From: Lacimicrobium sp. SS2-24
Lineage (GTDB): Bacteria > Pseudomonadota > Gammaproteobacteria > Enterobacterales > Alteromonadaceae
Length of the DNA stretch: 32,286 nt
Assembly: GCF_002201535.1 (NCBI RefSeq)
Contig: NZ_NIWW01000013.1
Location: forward strand, 1-32,286
Direction: 5' to 3'
This document shows, one piece after another, positions 19,213 to 27,225 of this stretch. Numbering within the stretch: the first letter of the stretch is position 1; every line of letters begins with the position of its first letter. The position numbers were made by a program, and so were the translations under genes. Under the pieces are notes generated by a model that was not told where the DNA came from, made no database searches, and saw nothing but the letters and a program-made list of their open reading frames with translations.

Positions 19213-19309
19213 GATGTGCAGGATGCACAAGTGTCGTGAGAGGCAGGATGCCGGAAACGACCACAAGGAAACTGCCACAGGCAGTTCATGCTACAGTTCA
19301 CTGAAAAGG

Positions 19310-19349
19310 CAAAAATCCCCCCGATGCCCGGGTGGTGAAATTGGTAGAC
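19310..19349 (+). repeat. 40-bp direct repeat, copy 2 (start of tRNA-Leu)
   Basis: Identical to 19173-19212. This copy continues into the intact tRNA-Leu, showing that the spacer plus 5' tRNA half was duplicated as a unit. Confidence 0.9.
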
Positions 19350-19412
19350 ACAAGGGATTTAAAATCCCTCGCTGGTAACAGCGTGCCGGTTCAAGTCCGG
19401 CCCCGGGCACCA
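19326..19412 (+). tRNA. leuZ: tRNA-Leu (UAA)
   Basis: 87 nt with long variable arm (CGCTG-GTAA-CAGCG) and encoded CCA. The acceptor stem GCCCGGG pairs with CCCGGGC, and the anticodon stem-loop GGGATTTAAAATCCC carries TAA. It is the integration target of the element to its right. The 3' half from the anticodon loop onward is probably supplied by the element, since the displaced copy at 29690-29747 differs only in the variable arm. Confidence 0.96.
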
Positions 19413-19415
19413 TTT
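19358..19415 (+). other. attL: tRNA-Leu 3' half used as attachment site
   Basis: 58 bases from the anticodon loop (TTTAAAATCCCTCG) to just past CCA recur at 29690-29747 with 54 identities. The four differences all lie in the variable-arm stem and preserve its pairing. This is the classic footprint of tyrosine-recombinase insertion into a tRNA gene. Confidence 0.88.
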
Positions 19416-19474
19416 AAATCAATGACTTACGATAAAAGTCATATAAAAAACCTCTAAAATATACGCAAAAATTA

Positions 19475-19494
19475 TGTTCATAGTTGTTCATAGT
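19475..19494. repeat. Tandem TGTTCATAGT repeats near attL
   Basis: TGTTCATAGT occurs twice in tandem (19475-19484, 19485-19494). Related copies lie near the other end at 29611-29631. Short tandem repeats at both element ends are typical arm-type binding sites of tyrosine integrases or sites of an excisionase; that role is inferred. Confidence 0.5.
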
Positions 19495-19532
19495 TCTGTT
19501 TATTGATGATTCCACTTCCCGTTGTTGACCTG

Positions 19533-21167
19533 CTAAGGCGGATCTCGATTTCGAGTCAGGCTTATTAACCGAAATATCTCATATTGTTCAACTGAACTTA
19601 GAAAGTAAGCAATGGTGATATGAGTCCGACTAATTCTTGGATAATTTGTTTTAAGTGTCGGAGTAACCATGAGAGTGAAGCGGCGAAAAGCATCTTTAAT
19701 CGTTTGTAGTGAACTCAAAACTGCATTTCGAGCAGTAGATTTTTCGTATAGGCCGAAGAGTAGAATCTCATTGTTTACAGCTACCCCGATCTTTTTCTTT
19801 GTTTTTTCGTTGAATTTATTCAAATGCTCATCTGATACCCACTCGATCGAGTAAGAGTCTAGAAGTTTTTTAAATTCAAGCATGCGTAGGTGAGGGGGGC
19901 TATGGCTTTGTTTTAACTTTGCAACTAAAACACCACAATGTTTTTTTTCGTAAAGCTCTAGACCTTTGGCTAACAAAGCAGGCTTAGATGTCTTTTTATC
20001 AACCGTTAGCAATGTCTTCTCAGAAATTTTTCTAAAGTCTCTCCAAGCTGTCACGAACCCTTTCCAACCTACGACGGCATATGATCTTGCACCAACGAAT
20101 TTTCGCCAAGACGCCACACCGAAAGAATCACCATACAAATCGTCTTCTAGGAAGGCATCGTAGTCTTCAAACATGTATTTAAAGAGATAGGAAGAAGGTG
20201 AAGCTGGTGTCAGAGCATCATTGACTGTTTTAATGAGTTTGAAATGTATGCTGGGTGTCTTGCACTCATTTATTTTTGAGAGCAATAAAGACATCATTAG
20301 CATGTCTACTTTATTTTTATAGTCGTTGCGTAGCCTTCTTTTGTAGGTAAATTGATTTTTGTAATCAAAAGCTTTTAAAACTTCCTCAACTAGAGTTCTT
20401 ATATGAGCTTTTTTTATAAAAAGTAAGCAATGTATGTGTGGACAAGCATCATCATGGGGCTCGATAACTCTAAACCCAAAGACATCACTATTTTCACGAC
20501 TTATACCCTTTTTGCTTAGCTCTTTAAAGCTAGATGATATTTTCTTATTAAGAAATTTAGTTGATTCCTGTAGATGAGTACCGTTATAACTATTCTTCCC
20601 ATACTTGGGAGAGGGATGCATTTCGGGAGGGCATGTAACGGTAAAGAACAAACAATCCATCCCTTTTTGTTTAGCGTCATGCTCCATAGCTTTGGTTATT
20701 GCAATGCGCTCCCCCATTTTAATTTTTTGTCTCTCAGCTAATCCCCCGAGTTTGAAGATTCTCCCATCCTTTGATTTGAAGTTTTGGTTTTTAAGAAAGT
20801 TGTCTGCACTTTCGTTTATTGCTTTGGTTAATCTACGCACTTCCAATGATGATTTTCTATCTGTTTTTTTCCAATGCTTAACCATTCTTGATAATTCTAC
20901 ATTTTTCGATAGTTTTGACACCGCACGTCTTAAAGTTTTGTCACTCTTTAACCGATCTACTGGGTTTTGCTTAGAGAAAATTGGCTCAAGAAAGCTTGCT
21001 CTTACTAGGACATTGGACTTGAACTGACTAAATGAAACTGCTCCCGATTCCAAGCTTCTGATTTGTTCATTAAGAAATAGCCACAAATCAGTAGTCACTT
21101 TTTCAATGTGTACTTTTCTTCCGCCTTTAACAAAAAGGCTCAATTTAAAAGGCGATATTTTAGTCAT
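19533..21167 (-). CDS. Rolling-circle replication initiator, P2 gpA-like HUH endonuclease
   Basis: A 544-aa protein. Motif 1 is FFTVTCP (174-180), the metal-binding HUH motif is CPHIHCLLF (H244, H246), and the paired-tyrosine motif is YLFKY (Y327, Y331) with the spacing of phage P2 gpA/phiX174 A-type replication proteins. It would nick one strand and initiate rolling-circle replication of the excised element. The lysine-rich N-terminus (about 1-150) is not recognised. It lies leftward at the tRNA-proximal end. An origin should be nearby, often inside such genes, but was not identified. Confidence 0.78.
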   Translation of the reverse strand: MTKISPFKLSLFVKGGRKVHIEKVTTDLWLFLNEQIRSLESGAVSFSQFKSNVLVRASFLEPIFSKQNPVDRLKSDKTLRRAVSKLSKNVELSRMVKHWKKTDRKSSLEVRRLTKAINESADNFLKNQNFKSKDGRIFKLGGLAERQKIKMGERIAITKAMEHDAKQKGMDCLFFTVTCPPEMHPSPKYGKNSYNGTHLQESTKFLNKKISSSFKELSKKGISRENSDVFGFRVIEPHDDACPHIHCLLFIKKAHIRTLVEEVLKAFDYKNQFTYKRRLRNDYKNKVDMLMMSLLLSKINECKTPSIHFKLIKTVNDALTPASPSSYLFKYMFEDYDAFLEDDLYGDSFGVASWRKFVGARSYAVVGWKGFVTAWRDFRKISEKTLLTVDKKTSKPALLAKGLELYEKKHCGVLVAKLKQSHSPPHLRMLEFKKLLDSYSIEWVSDEHLNKFNEKTKKKIGVAVNNEILLFGLYEKSTARNAVLSSLQTIKDAFRRFTLMVTPTLKTNYPRISRTHITIAYFLSSVEQYEIFRLISLTRNRDPP

Positions 21168-21348
21168 GAGATCAATCTACGCCCTGTAAAAAAATTCACA
21201 ACTTGACTTTCTTCAGAGTATTAATAGAGATAGCTGACTACAAAACAGAACAGCAAAATCTATGGGAATAAAACTTTAAATCAAGAAGATAGGCCATTGA
21301 GGCGATGATATTCTATACATGATATTTACTTACGATGAGGTATAGAAA

Positions 21349-21627
21349 ATGCAAAAAGAAACTATTTTAGGTCTCGTACATAATTCGGGAACATCATCTA
21401 AATCAGGAAAACAGTATGACTTCAAGCAGGTTTTGGTTGCTGTAGACGCTAAAGGGGTTGGTGAGAATAGTGATGGGATTGGTTTAATGTCAAAGAGTAG
21501 AAATATAACTGATCTTGCATATAACAAGCTGAAAACTCTCAAAATCGATTACCCAATAGACTGTAAGGTTCAATATGGTTTCGATGGATTAGACCGTCTT
21601 GAAGTAAAGGATATAGAGGTCGTATAG
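21349..21627 (+). CDS. Small protein of unknown function next to rep gene
   Basis: 92 aa, predicted mainly beta strands with alternating hydrophobic residues (ETILGLVHNSGTSSKSGKQY, QVLVAV, DCKVQYGF, LEVKDIEVV). Size and position beside a rolling-circle initiator would suit a single-stranded DNA-binding protein such as those of filamentous phages. That is inference from context only. GAGG lies 8 bases before the ATG, supporting a real gene. It points away from the rep gene and toward the hamAB operon. Confidence 0.6.
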   Translation: MQKETILGLVHNSGTSSKSGKQYDFKQVLVAVDAKGVGENSDGIGLMSKSRNITDLAYNKLKTLKIDYPIDCKVQYGFDGLDRLEVKDIEVV

Positions 21628-21713
21628 CTAATAGTAGCTGTTACCAACAAGTTGTGTACGCTGGCGTTCTCTCGTTGCCTTGATTTGAGGTACAAGTTAG
21701 CTTTCATATACAA

Positions 21714-21741
21714 TTGTTAACACGAGAGTTTTTGTTATCAT
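21714..21741 (+). promoter_or_regulatory. Putative promoter of the hamAB operon
   Basis: TTGTTA (21714-21719) and TATCAT (21736-21741) are 16 bases apart, about 30 bases before the hamA start. A palindromic TGTTAACA overlaps the -35 element (21716-21723) and could be an operator. Confidence 0.35.
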
Positions 21742-21760
21742 AGGGTCATATTAAGGATAT

Positions 21761-21772
21761 ATGAGTCTATAA
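21761..21772 (+). other. Three-codon leader reading frame directly before hamA
   Basis: AAGGATAT is followed by ATG AGT CTA TAA, then immediately the hamA ATG at 21773. The frame is the same as hamA. Ribosomes loading at the AAGG site would make a tripeptide and could restart at the adjoining ATG. Alternatively, TAA is a nonsense mutation that shortened an older hamA N-terminus. Confidence 0.35.
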
Positions 21773-22663
21773 ATGGAAAAGCGCCTTCGGCCACAGCTCA
21801 AAATAAAAGAAGAGTTGAGTGCGGTACTCAGTAATGTTGAAGAAACGTTTAAGTTGCATGATGGAAGAGATGTACAGACATTATTAGTATACATGCCCCT
21901 TGACGGCCACCCGAATCCTCTGAACAAGTTTTTCTCTATAGTAAAAGAAGGAATTCTGGCTAATTTTGTCCTCAAATGCTCTGATATTGAGAGGCAATTG
22001 CGTATACATAAGGAAGGTGCTGCCGAAAGACTTTTCGATAAGGCAGTTAGGCAACTCAGCAAGCATACAGCTCAAGGTGAACTTGGCGAGCTAATACTGT
22101 TTACTTTGCTCGATGTCTATCTGGAAGCGCCAAAGCTGTTGACCAAAATATCTACAAAAACAGCGAACAAAATGCCTGTATTCGGGGCAGATGGTGTTCA
22201 TGGCCAGTTTTATGACGGGCAATTTAAATTATATCTTGGTGAGTCAAAACTTCATAAAGATTTTAACTCGGCAGCTAGCAAAGCTGCGAAATCAATAAAG
22301 TCAGCCACAGATAAATATCAAAAAGAGTTTGATTTAATTGAAAGTCATAGGGACTTTTATGATTTGGATGAGAACCTTGAAGATATTTTACTCGACATAC
22401 TCGACCCACTTAACAACGAAAACATTGATGATATTTTACATTCATCCTGCTTTATTGGCTTTGCAAGTCCTGAATTATTCGAAAGTAATGATCAATTTGA
22501 AAAAAATTACATTGAATTAGCTTCAAAGTATGTTGGCGACTTCTTTAGTAAACTTGATAAGGAAAAGGTGGACGTTAGCAAATCAGTTTTGATGATACTA
22601 CCGTTCAAAAATATTGAAGAGCTTGTCAGTGAATTTATAGCCTATATGGATATTCAAGAATGA
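21773..22663 (+). CDS. hamA: Hachiman anti-phage protein HamA (DUF1837 nuclease)
   Basis: 296 aa with the DUF1837 pattern: GELGELILFTLL (102-113), then FGADGVHGQF (137-146, with D140) and LGESK (155-159, with E157 and K159). The last two make up a PD-(D/E)xK nuclease active site. In Hachiman systems HamA is the nuclease effector, held by HamB and released on sensing DNA damage or phage DNA intermediates; it degrades DNA and aborts infection. The stop overlaps the hamB start (ATGA), as expected for this pair. All assumed catalytic residues are present, so the gene looks functional. The upstream ribosome site is better placed for a tiny leader frame than for this ATG. Confidence 0.85.
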   Translation: MEKRLRPQLKIKEELSAVLSNVEETFKLHDGRDVQTLLVYMPLDGHPNPLNKFFSIVKEGILANFVLKCSDIERQLRIHKEGAAERLFDKAVRQLSKHTAQGELGELILFTLLDVYLEAPKLLTKISTKTANKMPVFGADGVHGQFYDGQFKLYLGESKLHKDFNSAASKAAKSIKSATDKYQKEFDLIESHRDFYDLDENLEDILLDILDPLNNENIDDILHSSCFIGFASPELFESNDQFEKNYIELASKYVGDFFSKLDKEKVDVSKSVLMILPFKNIEELVSEFIAYMDIQE

Positions 22664-25179
22664 CTACCTTTTTCGAGAAGTTATCTAACAGGATGTTAGC
22701 TAGCGAAAAATACAGCATTTTAAGTGAACAGTTATTTAGCTCCTATGTGAAAAAGATGGTTGGAGTGGAGTATGAGCTTTCCGTTGATAATGTTAGAAAG
22801 CTGATTTTGATAGCACAGTATCTGTATCAAGTGGATTCTCCAAAATTTCGCAAAGAGGGGGCTTCGATTCTGGCAATGCTAATCGAAGTGTCTGGTGAGA
22901 AATATCCAGAGGTGCTAGCTATTGCGAATAAAATATTTTCTAGGACAGGCGATTTTCCAAATGTAAGTTTACTAAAGTCAAGAAACCCGGAACTTAATTT
23001 TAGATATAGTTTTATGTCTGAAGCAGAGGATGAGTTTAGGCAGGAACTGAATTCAGTCGAGGAGTTAAACTTCCCCTTAACTGATTTTCAAAGGGTACTT
23101 TGGAACAACCTTGTGTCAGACCAAGATGTAATAACTGTTGCACCCACATCAGCAGGAAAAACTCACATTATATTGAGTTACTTGATGATGAAAATGAAGA
23201 GCTCAGATGGCGCCTTTGCAGCGATAATAGTTCCGACTAGAGCTTTAATTAGCGAGATTGCCAACAAGTTATATGAAATCGCGAAGGAGCAAAATTTTGA
23301 CGAAAATTTAGAAATTTGCACGGTACCAAAAGATAGTGGTTATGCCGAAAAGACGTTCTTTGTCATGACTCAAGAACGGTTGTTTGATGCATTACAAAGC
23401 GGTGACTTGGCATTTAACTTTCTCTTCATTGATGAGGCTCACAATATAGCGGACGAGAGCAGGGGCGTCCTGCTCCATTTAACAATAGAAAAATTGTTAG
23501 AGAATAGTCTCCCGCAAGTAATCGTAAGTATGCCATCTGAAAGTTATAAGGATGCGTTTGCTACTCTATTTGAAGATGTTAATTTCTCAAAAGAGATAAC
23601 ATCCGTATCTCCTGTTGCAAAAATAATGATGGAAGTAACTCCGAAAAATAGAGACTTGGTCATTGAGCGGCTAAACACAAAAGAGCGTGTAAAAGTACCT
23701 AAGGGATTTAATGGAACCCACTTATCGGACATCGTCTATAAGTTAGGTAAGGGCAGTAGCAATATTATTTACAGGAATCAGACCGATAACTGTGAAAATA
23801 TGGCACAGAAGATTGCGGATAAGGTTGTTGACTATGAACCTTCAGCTGAACTTGAAGAAGCGGCAGATTATGTCGAAAAATTTGTCCATGACGAATTTTC
23901 TTTAGCTAACAATTTGAGAAAGGGGGTAGCATTTCATTATGGGCCCTTACCAAGTTCTATAAGGGTAATGATTGAAAATTTAGTTAAGGATGGCTTCATC
24001 AATTTTATCGCAAGCACCAGTACACTTGCGGAAGGAGTAAATCTACCAGCTAGAAACTTGTTTCTTTTTAAGCCTATGCAATCAAAAGGAATGGGTGCAC
24101 CAGAGAGGCTAGAAGATGTAAAATTGAATAACATCACTGGTAGAGCAGGCCGAATGCTAGAACATTTTGCTGGTAATATATTTATTGTTGAGCCAGATAA
24201 GTGGCAAGTAAAAGATTACTTTGATGAAAAAGAGGAGCAAGAAGAGAAAATAGCAACCTACTTCAAATCTTTAAATGAAGAACTTCCTTCAGTACTGGAG
24301 GCATTAGAAGGAAATTACCCTCATGACTCCGAAGGTCAATACAAATTTTACACAATAGCTAATAAGCTGATTAAGGAGATTTCAGAAGGGAGATTGAATA
24401 AAACGCTTAAAGCTCCCGAGCTCACGTTGGATGAAAATCAGTTATTGTCATTATCTAATGCGGTGACTAGGGCACAAAATGGTTTGAGAGTTGCACCATT
24501 TACATTGGAGGCGAGCCCTACAATTGGCTATATACAGCAGAATAAGCTATTCAGTTTCTTGACTGAATTAGATAGCGTGGACGAATGGATCTTGCCACAT
24601 CCTAAATCTAATGAAATCTATGAATCTTTAATGAAAGTTTGTGAAAAGCTCGAAGAGTTCGGCGTTTACACTCCAACAGGTGAGTATCTTCCGTCCTATA
24701 CCAGTGTCATTGCAGCTAAGTGGATTAGAGGAGATAGTTTAAAAAGCATAATATCTGAGCAAATAGATTGGATGTTGAACAATCCAAAAAAAGCAAAAGA
24801 GGATGCAGAGGATAATGGAGTCAATCCCAATAAAGCTGTGCGAGATGTAATTAAAGTAATCAATAATGATATACGTTTTAGAATGGCTAATGCACTGCGG
24901 TGCTACTATGTATTGTTAACAAATGTAATTGCAATCAAAAAGTTGGAGAAGACAACTACTAAGCTTCATACTTATCTAGAGATTGGTGCATGCGATGAGA
25001 GGATGGTAAGTCTCATCAATATTGGATTATCACGAGAATCGGCAGCTGAAATAAATGATGTTCTTCAAGATGGAGTCAATGTAGAGGGTTTAAATCAACT
25101 GCTAAAGTATATAGATCAAGGATTGCTGGATGGGATACACCCGGTAACGATGAAAGAGGTTAAATCTATGTCAAAATAG
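22660..25179 (+). CDS. hamB: Hachiman anti-phage helicase HamB
   Basis: 839-aa superfamily 2 helicase. The Q-like region TDFQRVLWNNL is followed by Walker A APTSAGKT (161-168), motif Ia PTRALI, DEAH box DEAHNI (258-263), motif V STLAEGVNLPARN (454-466) and motif VI NITGRAGRM (to residue 499), in Ski2-like order. A long C-terminal region of over 300 residues follows. HamB is the sensor/translocase partner that holds the HamA nuclease in check. The 4-base overlap with hamA indicates translational coupling. No frameshift or stop is seen. Confidence 0.88.
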   Translation: MTTFFEKLSNRMLASEKYSILSEQLFSSYVKKMVGVEYELSVDNVRKLILIAQYLYQVDSPKFRKEGASILAMLIEVSGEKYPEVLAIANKIFSRTGDFPNVSLLKSRNPELNFRYSFMSEAEDEFRQELNSVEELNFPLTDFQRVLWNNLVSDQDVITVAPTSAGKTHIILSYLMMKMKSSDGAFAAIIVPTRALISEIANKLYEIAKEQNFDENLEICTVPKDSGYAEKTFFVMTQERLFDALQSGDLAFNFLFIDEAHNIADESRGVLLHLTIEKLLENSLPQVIVSMPSESYKDAFATLFEDVNFSKEITSVSPVAKIMMEVTPKNRDLVIERLNTKERVKVPKGFNGTHLSDIVYKLGKGSSNIIYRNQTDNCENMAQKIADKVVDYEPSAELEEAADYVEKFVHDEFSLANNLRKGVAFHYGPLPSSIRVMIENLVKDGFINFIASTSTLAEGVNLPARNLFLFKPMQSKGMGAPERLEDVKLNNITGRAGRMLEHFAGNIFIVEPDKWQVKDYFDEKEEQEEKIATYFKSLNEELPSVLEALEGNYPHDSEGQYKFYTIANKLIKEISEGRLNKTLKAPELTLDENQLLSLSNAVTRAQNGLRVAPFTLEASPTIGYIQQNKLFSFLTELDSVDEWILPHPKSNEIYESLMKVCEKLEEFGVYTPTGEYLPSYTSVIAAKWIRGDSLKSIISEQIDWMLNNPKKAKEDAEDNGVNPNKAVRDVIKVINNDIRFRMANALRCYYVLLTNVIAIKKLEKTTTKLHTYLEIGACDERMVSLINIGLSRESAAEINDVLQDGVNVEGLNQLLKYIDQGLLDGIHPVTMKEVKSMSK

Positions 25180-25511
25180 ATGGATTAGTCACAACTTAAC
25201 CTGACACTTTCGGTGCAAGAGCTAAACCAAATCTGACAGTCTCTTGAGTACGTATTGCCGACATTGATGTGTCAACATATCAGCGGCAGCTCCGAGCGAG
25301 ATGCGGACATTGATGGTGAAGTTTGTTAGTCTAGCCAAAACAACAGGAATACTGATAGATTGTTAATTTGGATCTGACCCCTTTTATTACGCTACCAACA
25401 ACAAGACGGACTCATAACAATTTCTTAAGTGAGCCTCAGAAGTATATCTAGGTGTACTATTTTGACGATGACGTACAAATTATGACAAAACAACTATTGG
25501 ACAACTAGTTT
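25180..25511. other. Intergenic region after hamB
   Basis: About 330 bases without a convincing gene. The decamer GACATTGATG occurs twice (25260-25269 and 25306-25315). Nothing else was assigned. It may be a relic of older sequence or contain the promoter of the small membrane protein. Confidence 0.45.
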
Positions 25512-25913
25512 ATGCTCTTCTATCTACGCGCTTATTACTGGATAGTCTTGCATAGGCAAACTAAAGGTCGAATGGATAGTCACTGGCTGTCCTGTGGTCT
25601 GCTAGGGGTTATGCTGTCTATGGTAGTTAGTTCGCTGATTTTCGGTTTTATGATGCAATTTGATCTGCTCGAATGGTTGCTTCCTCTTCAGGGTGAATTC
25701 GAGCTATGGGGTGTTTTAATGATGGTTGCATGTGCTTTGGTCATTTATTTTCTGTGCGGTTATGGAGACAAATACCAAGTAGCAAATGAAGTATTCGAAG
25801 GGCTGGATAAACATCAATTTAGAAAAGCCAAAATAAAATATATATCTACCGTGGTATTGTCAGCTATGTTTCTTGCTGGCTTTGGTTGGTTTATGCCGCT
25901 ATTACTGAGGTAA
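25512..25913 (+). CDS. Small integral membrane protein, function unknown
   Basis: 133 aa with three hydrophobic helices (about 29-50, 64-85 and 112-131) and a charged segment between the second and third (GYGDKYQVANEVFEGLDKHQFRK). No family is recognised. It is located among the cargo of the integrative element, downstream of the Hachiman genes but separated by about 330 bases, so it is probably transcribed separately. About 245 bases without a gene follow it. Confidence 0.5.
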   Translation: MLFYLRAYYWIVLHRQTKGRMDSHWLSCGLLGVMLSMVVSSLIFGFMMQFDLLEWLLPLQGEFELWGVLMMVACALVIYFLCGYGDKYQVANEVFEGLDKHQFRKAKIKYISTVVLSAMFLAGFGWFMPLLLR

Positions 25914-26160
25914 GCGTTAACGAAGGCATCGACCAATGCCTTTGGCGATATATCGGATTGTCATCTTGAAGGTCCGCAATTGGCACTAATCGGAAGTCAG
26001 ACGTACTAATGGTGATGGGCCGCTGATTGTCTAATGCCGACTGTCAGGGCAAGTCAAAACACTCAACCAGAAGTGTCCGATTAGATACGAGCCACTACAA
26101 AATAGAGGATTTATGTTCGAATCGTGCATTTTTTAACTCTTTTATCTAGATATAAAACAT

Positions 26161-27030
26161 CTACAAATTTTTATCAACGTAGCTATGAAACGCTTCTTTT
26201 AATATATTATGAGCTGTTGTTTCACCCACGTATTTATGCCGGGTCATTATATCTGTTTTGTAATTGAAAAAAGCGTTACTAAAATCTAGGTTAACACTAG
26301 TGCCGTCTTCATTTTTTCCCTTTACTTTGAGGACAGTGCAGTCGTCATGGTTAGATAGATAATTTACAATTTCAATTACATTTTCTTTAGATAAACCAAT
26401 ATCTTGTTTTTCATCAATGGCTAGATCTAAGGAAAGTTGCATATTACCTTCAAGATAAGGCGCACTGCTAAGATCACGAATTAACTGTGGTGCATTATCA
26501 GATACATCAGTCAGAGAAGACGAGCTTATTTTAAAATGGAGACTACTATAGTCACTAATTTCTGTTAGCCTAGAAAACTCTTTTTCTTTTGGAATAAGTT
26601 CCAGAGCAATTTTGGTAATTCTATCGTTACTAAATTGTTCTAAAAGAGATGTTCCAACGCTTTTAATGCTTACACTCGGTCCAGTTGTAAATCCAACAAC
26701 CAATTTAATTTCCGGGACAATTGAAAAGAAATAGGGGTCACCGATAATGCCCTGATTTACTTCAATCGGACTTATCTTGCCATCAATAGTAGCTTTCGTC
26801 TGCCAAGTGTTCCTTTCTCGGATAACAGTTACTGGGTAGACACTAAATTTAGAATCCAGAGTTTCATACGAAGCTTTAATCAGGTGTTTTCTGTTTCGGA
26901 TATTGATGATCCGAGTCAAGTTCCCTATGTTTTGCATGGCCTTGTAATTGGAAACTAGATCCGAAAAAAAAGAGTCATTTGCTTCAATAGAATAAAACCT
27001 TACGGTCACACTTTTTTTCAATTTATTCAT
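26161..27030 (-). CDS. Unrecognised 289-aa cargo protein
   Basis: No family recognised. It begins MNKLKKSVTVRFYSIEAND, is mixed alpha/beta, and lacks membrane segments or a signal peptide. It contains a central segment ending LVVGFTTGPSVSIKSVG and a C-terminal helical part with HKYVGETTAHNILKEAFHSYV. It lies alone between two gene-free stretches of about 200-250 bases inside a defence-carrying element, so a phage-defence or element-regulatory role is possible but unsupported by motifs. A perfect palindrome sits 86 bases upstream (27116-27133). Confidence 0.6.
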   Translation of the reverse strand: MNKLKKSVTVRFYSIEANDSFFSDLVSNYKAMQNIGNLTRIINIRNRKHLIKASYETLDSKFSVYPVTVIRERNTWQTKATIDGKISPIEVNQGIIGDPYFFSIVPEIKLVVGFTTGPSVSIKSVGTSLLEQFSNDRITKIALELIPKEKEFSRLTEISDYSSLHFKISSSSLTDVSDNAPQLIRDLSSAPYLEGNMQLSLDLAIDEKQDIGLSKENVIEIVNYLSNHDDCTVLKVKGKNEDGTSVNLDFSNAFFNYKTDIMTRHKYVGETTAHNILKEAFHSYVDKNL

Positions 27031-27115
27031 TGGGTTATGGTTTCCATTCTATATTACGCTTAGCCCTATTATAAATCCTTAATGTGTCACGCACTAAGCC
27101 GTTTGTCAACTGTTG

Positions 27116-27133
27116 GCTGTATATGTATACAGC
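27116..27133. promoter_or_regulatory. 18-bp perfect palindrome GCTGTATA-TG-TATACAGC
   Basis: An 8-bp inverted repeat separated by two bases, between the relaxase stop and the start of the 289-aa gene (both leftward). It resembles an operator for a dimeric repressor. It has no adjacent T-run, so it is unlikely to be an intrinsic terminator. Confidence 0.45.
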
Positions 27134-27225
27134 ACTCAATGGCCTAAATTACAAACATATGTTTTTCGTCGATGTAACCGCTCATGTCCAGTCATTATAA
27201 GTCATCGTTACTGATACGATACCGA

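Larger units (their letters stand above)
19071..19286 (+). ncRNA. Candidate CsrA-binding-like hairpin array in tRNA transcript
   Basis: Within the enlarged spacer are hairpins with AGGA in the loop: CAAATTTGT/ACAAATTTG around CAGGA (19072-19094), GTCAC/GTGAC around AGGAC (19125-19139), TGTGC/GCACA around AGGAT (19215-19229), and GGC/GCC around AGGAT (19242-19252). Further hairpins are CAGC-GAA-GCTG (19097-19107), CCTGC-GTA-GCAGG (19109-19121) and AACTGCC-ACA-GGCAGTT (19270-19286). Two more GGA motifs lie single-stranded at 19253-19255 and 19267-19269. Loops with AGGA are the recognition element of CsrA/RsmA and the repeat of CsrB-type sRNAs. A role as CsrA sponge is inference; a dispersed palindromic repeat is the main alternative. 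Confidence 0.4.

Noticed and set aside
19189-19325. A functional tRNA-Leu from copy B
   Set aside because: Only the first 24 bases match; no anticodon arm, T-arm or acceptor 3' strand follows.
19059-19349. CRISPR-like array from the repeated 40-bp and 24-bp segments
   Set aside because: The repeats are tRNA-Leu 5' sequence, only three copies, with structured unequal spacers and no cas genes.
25260-25315. Direct repeat GACATTGATG twice
   Set aside because: Only ten bases, two copies, no associated structure; may be chance.
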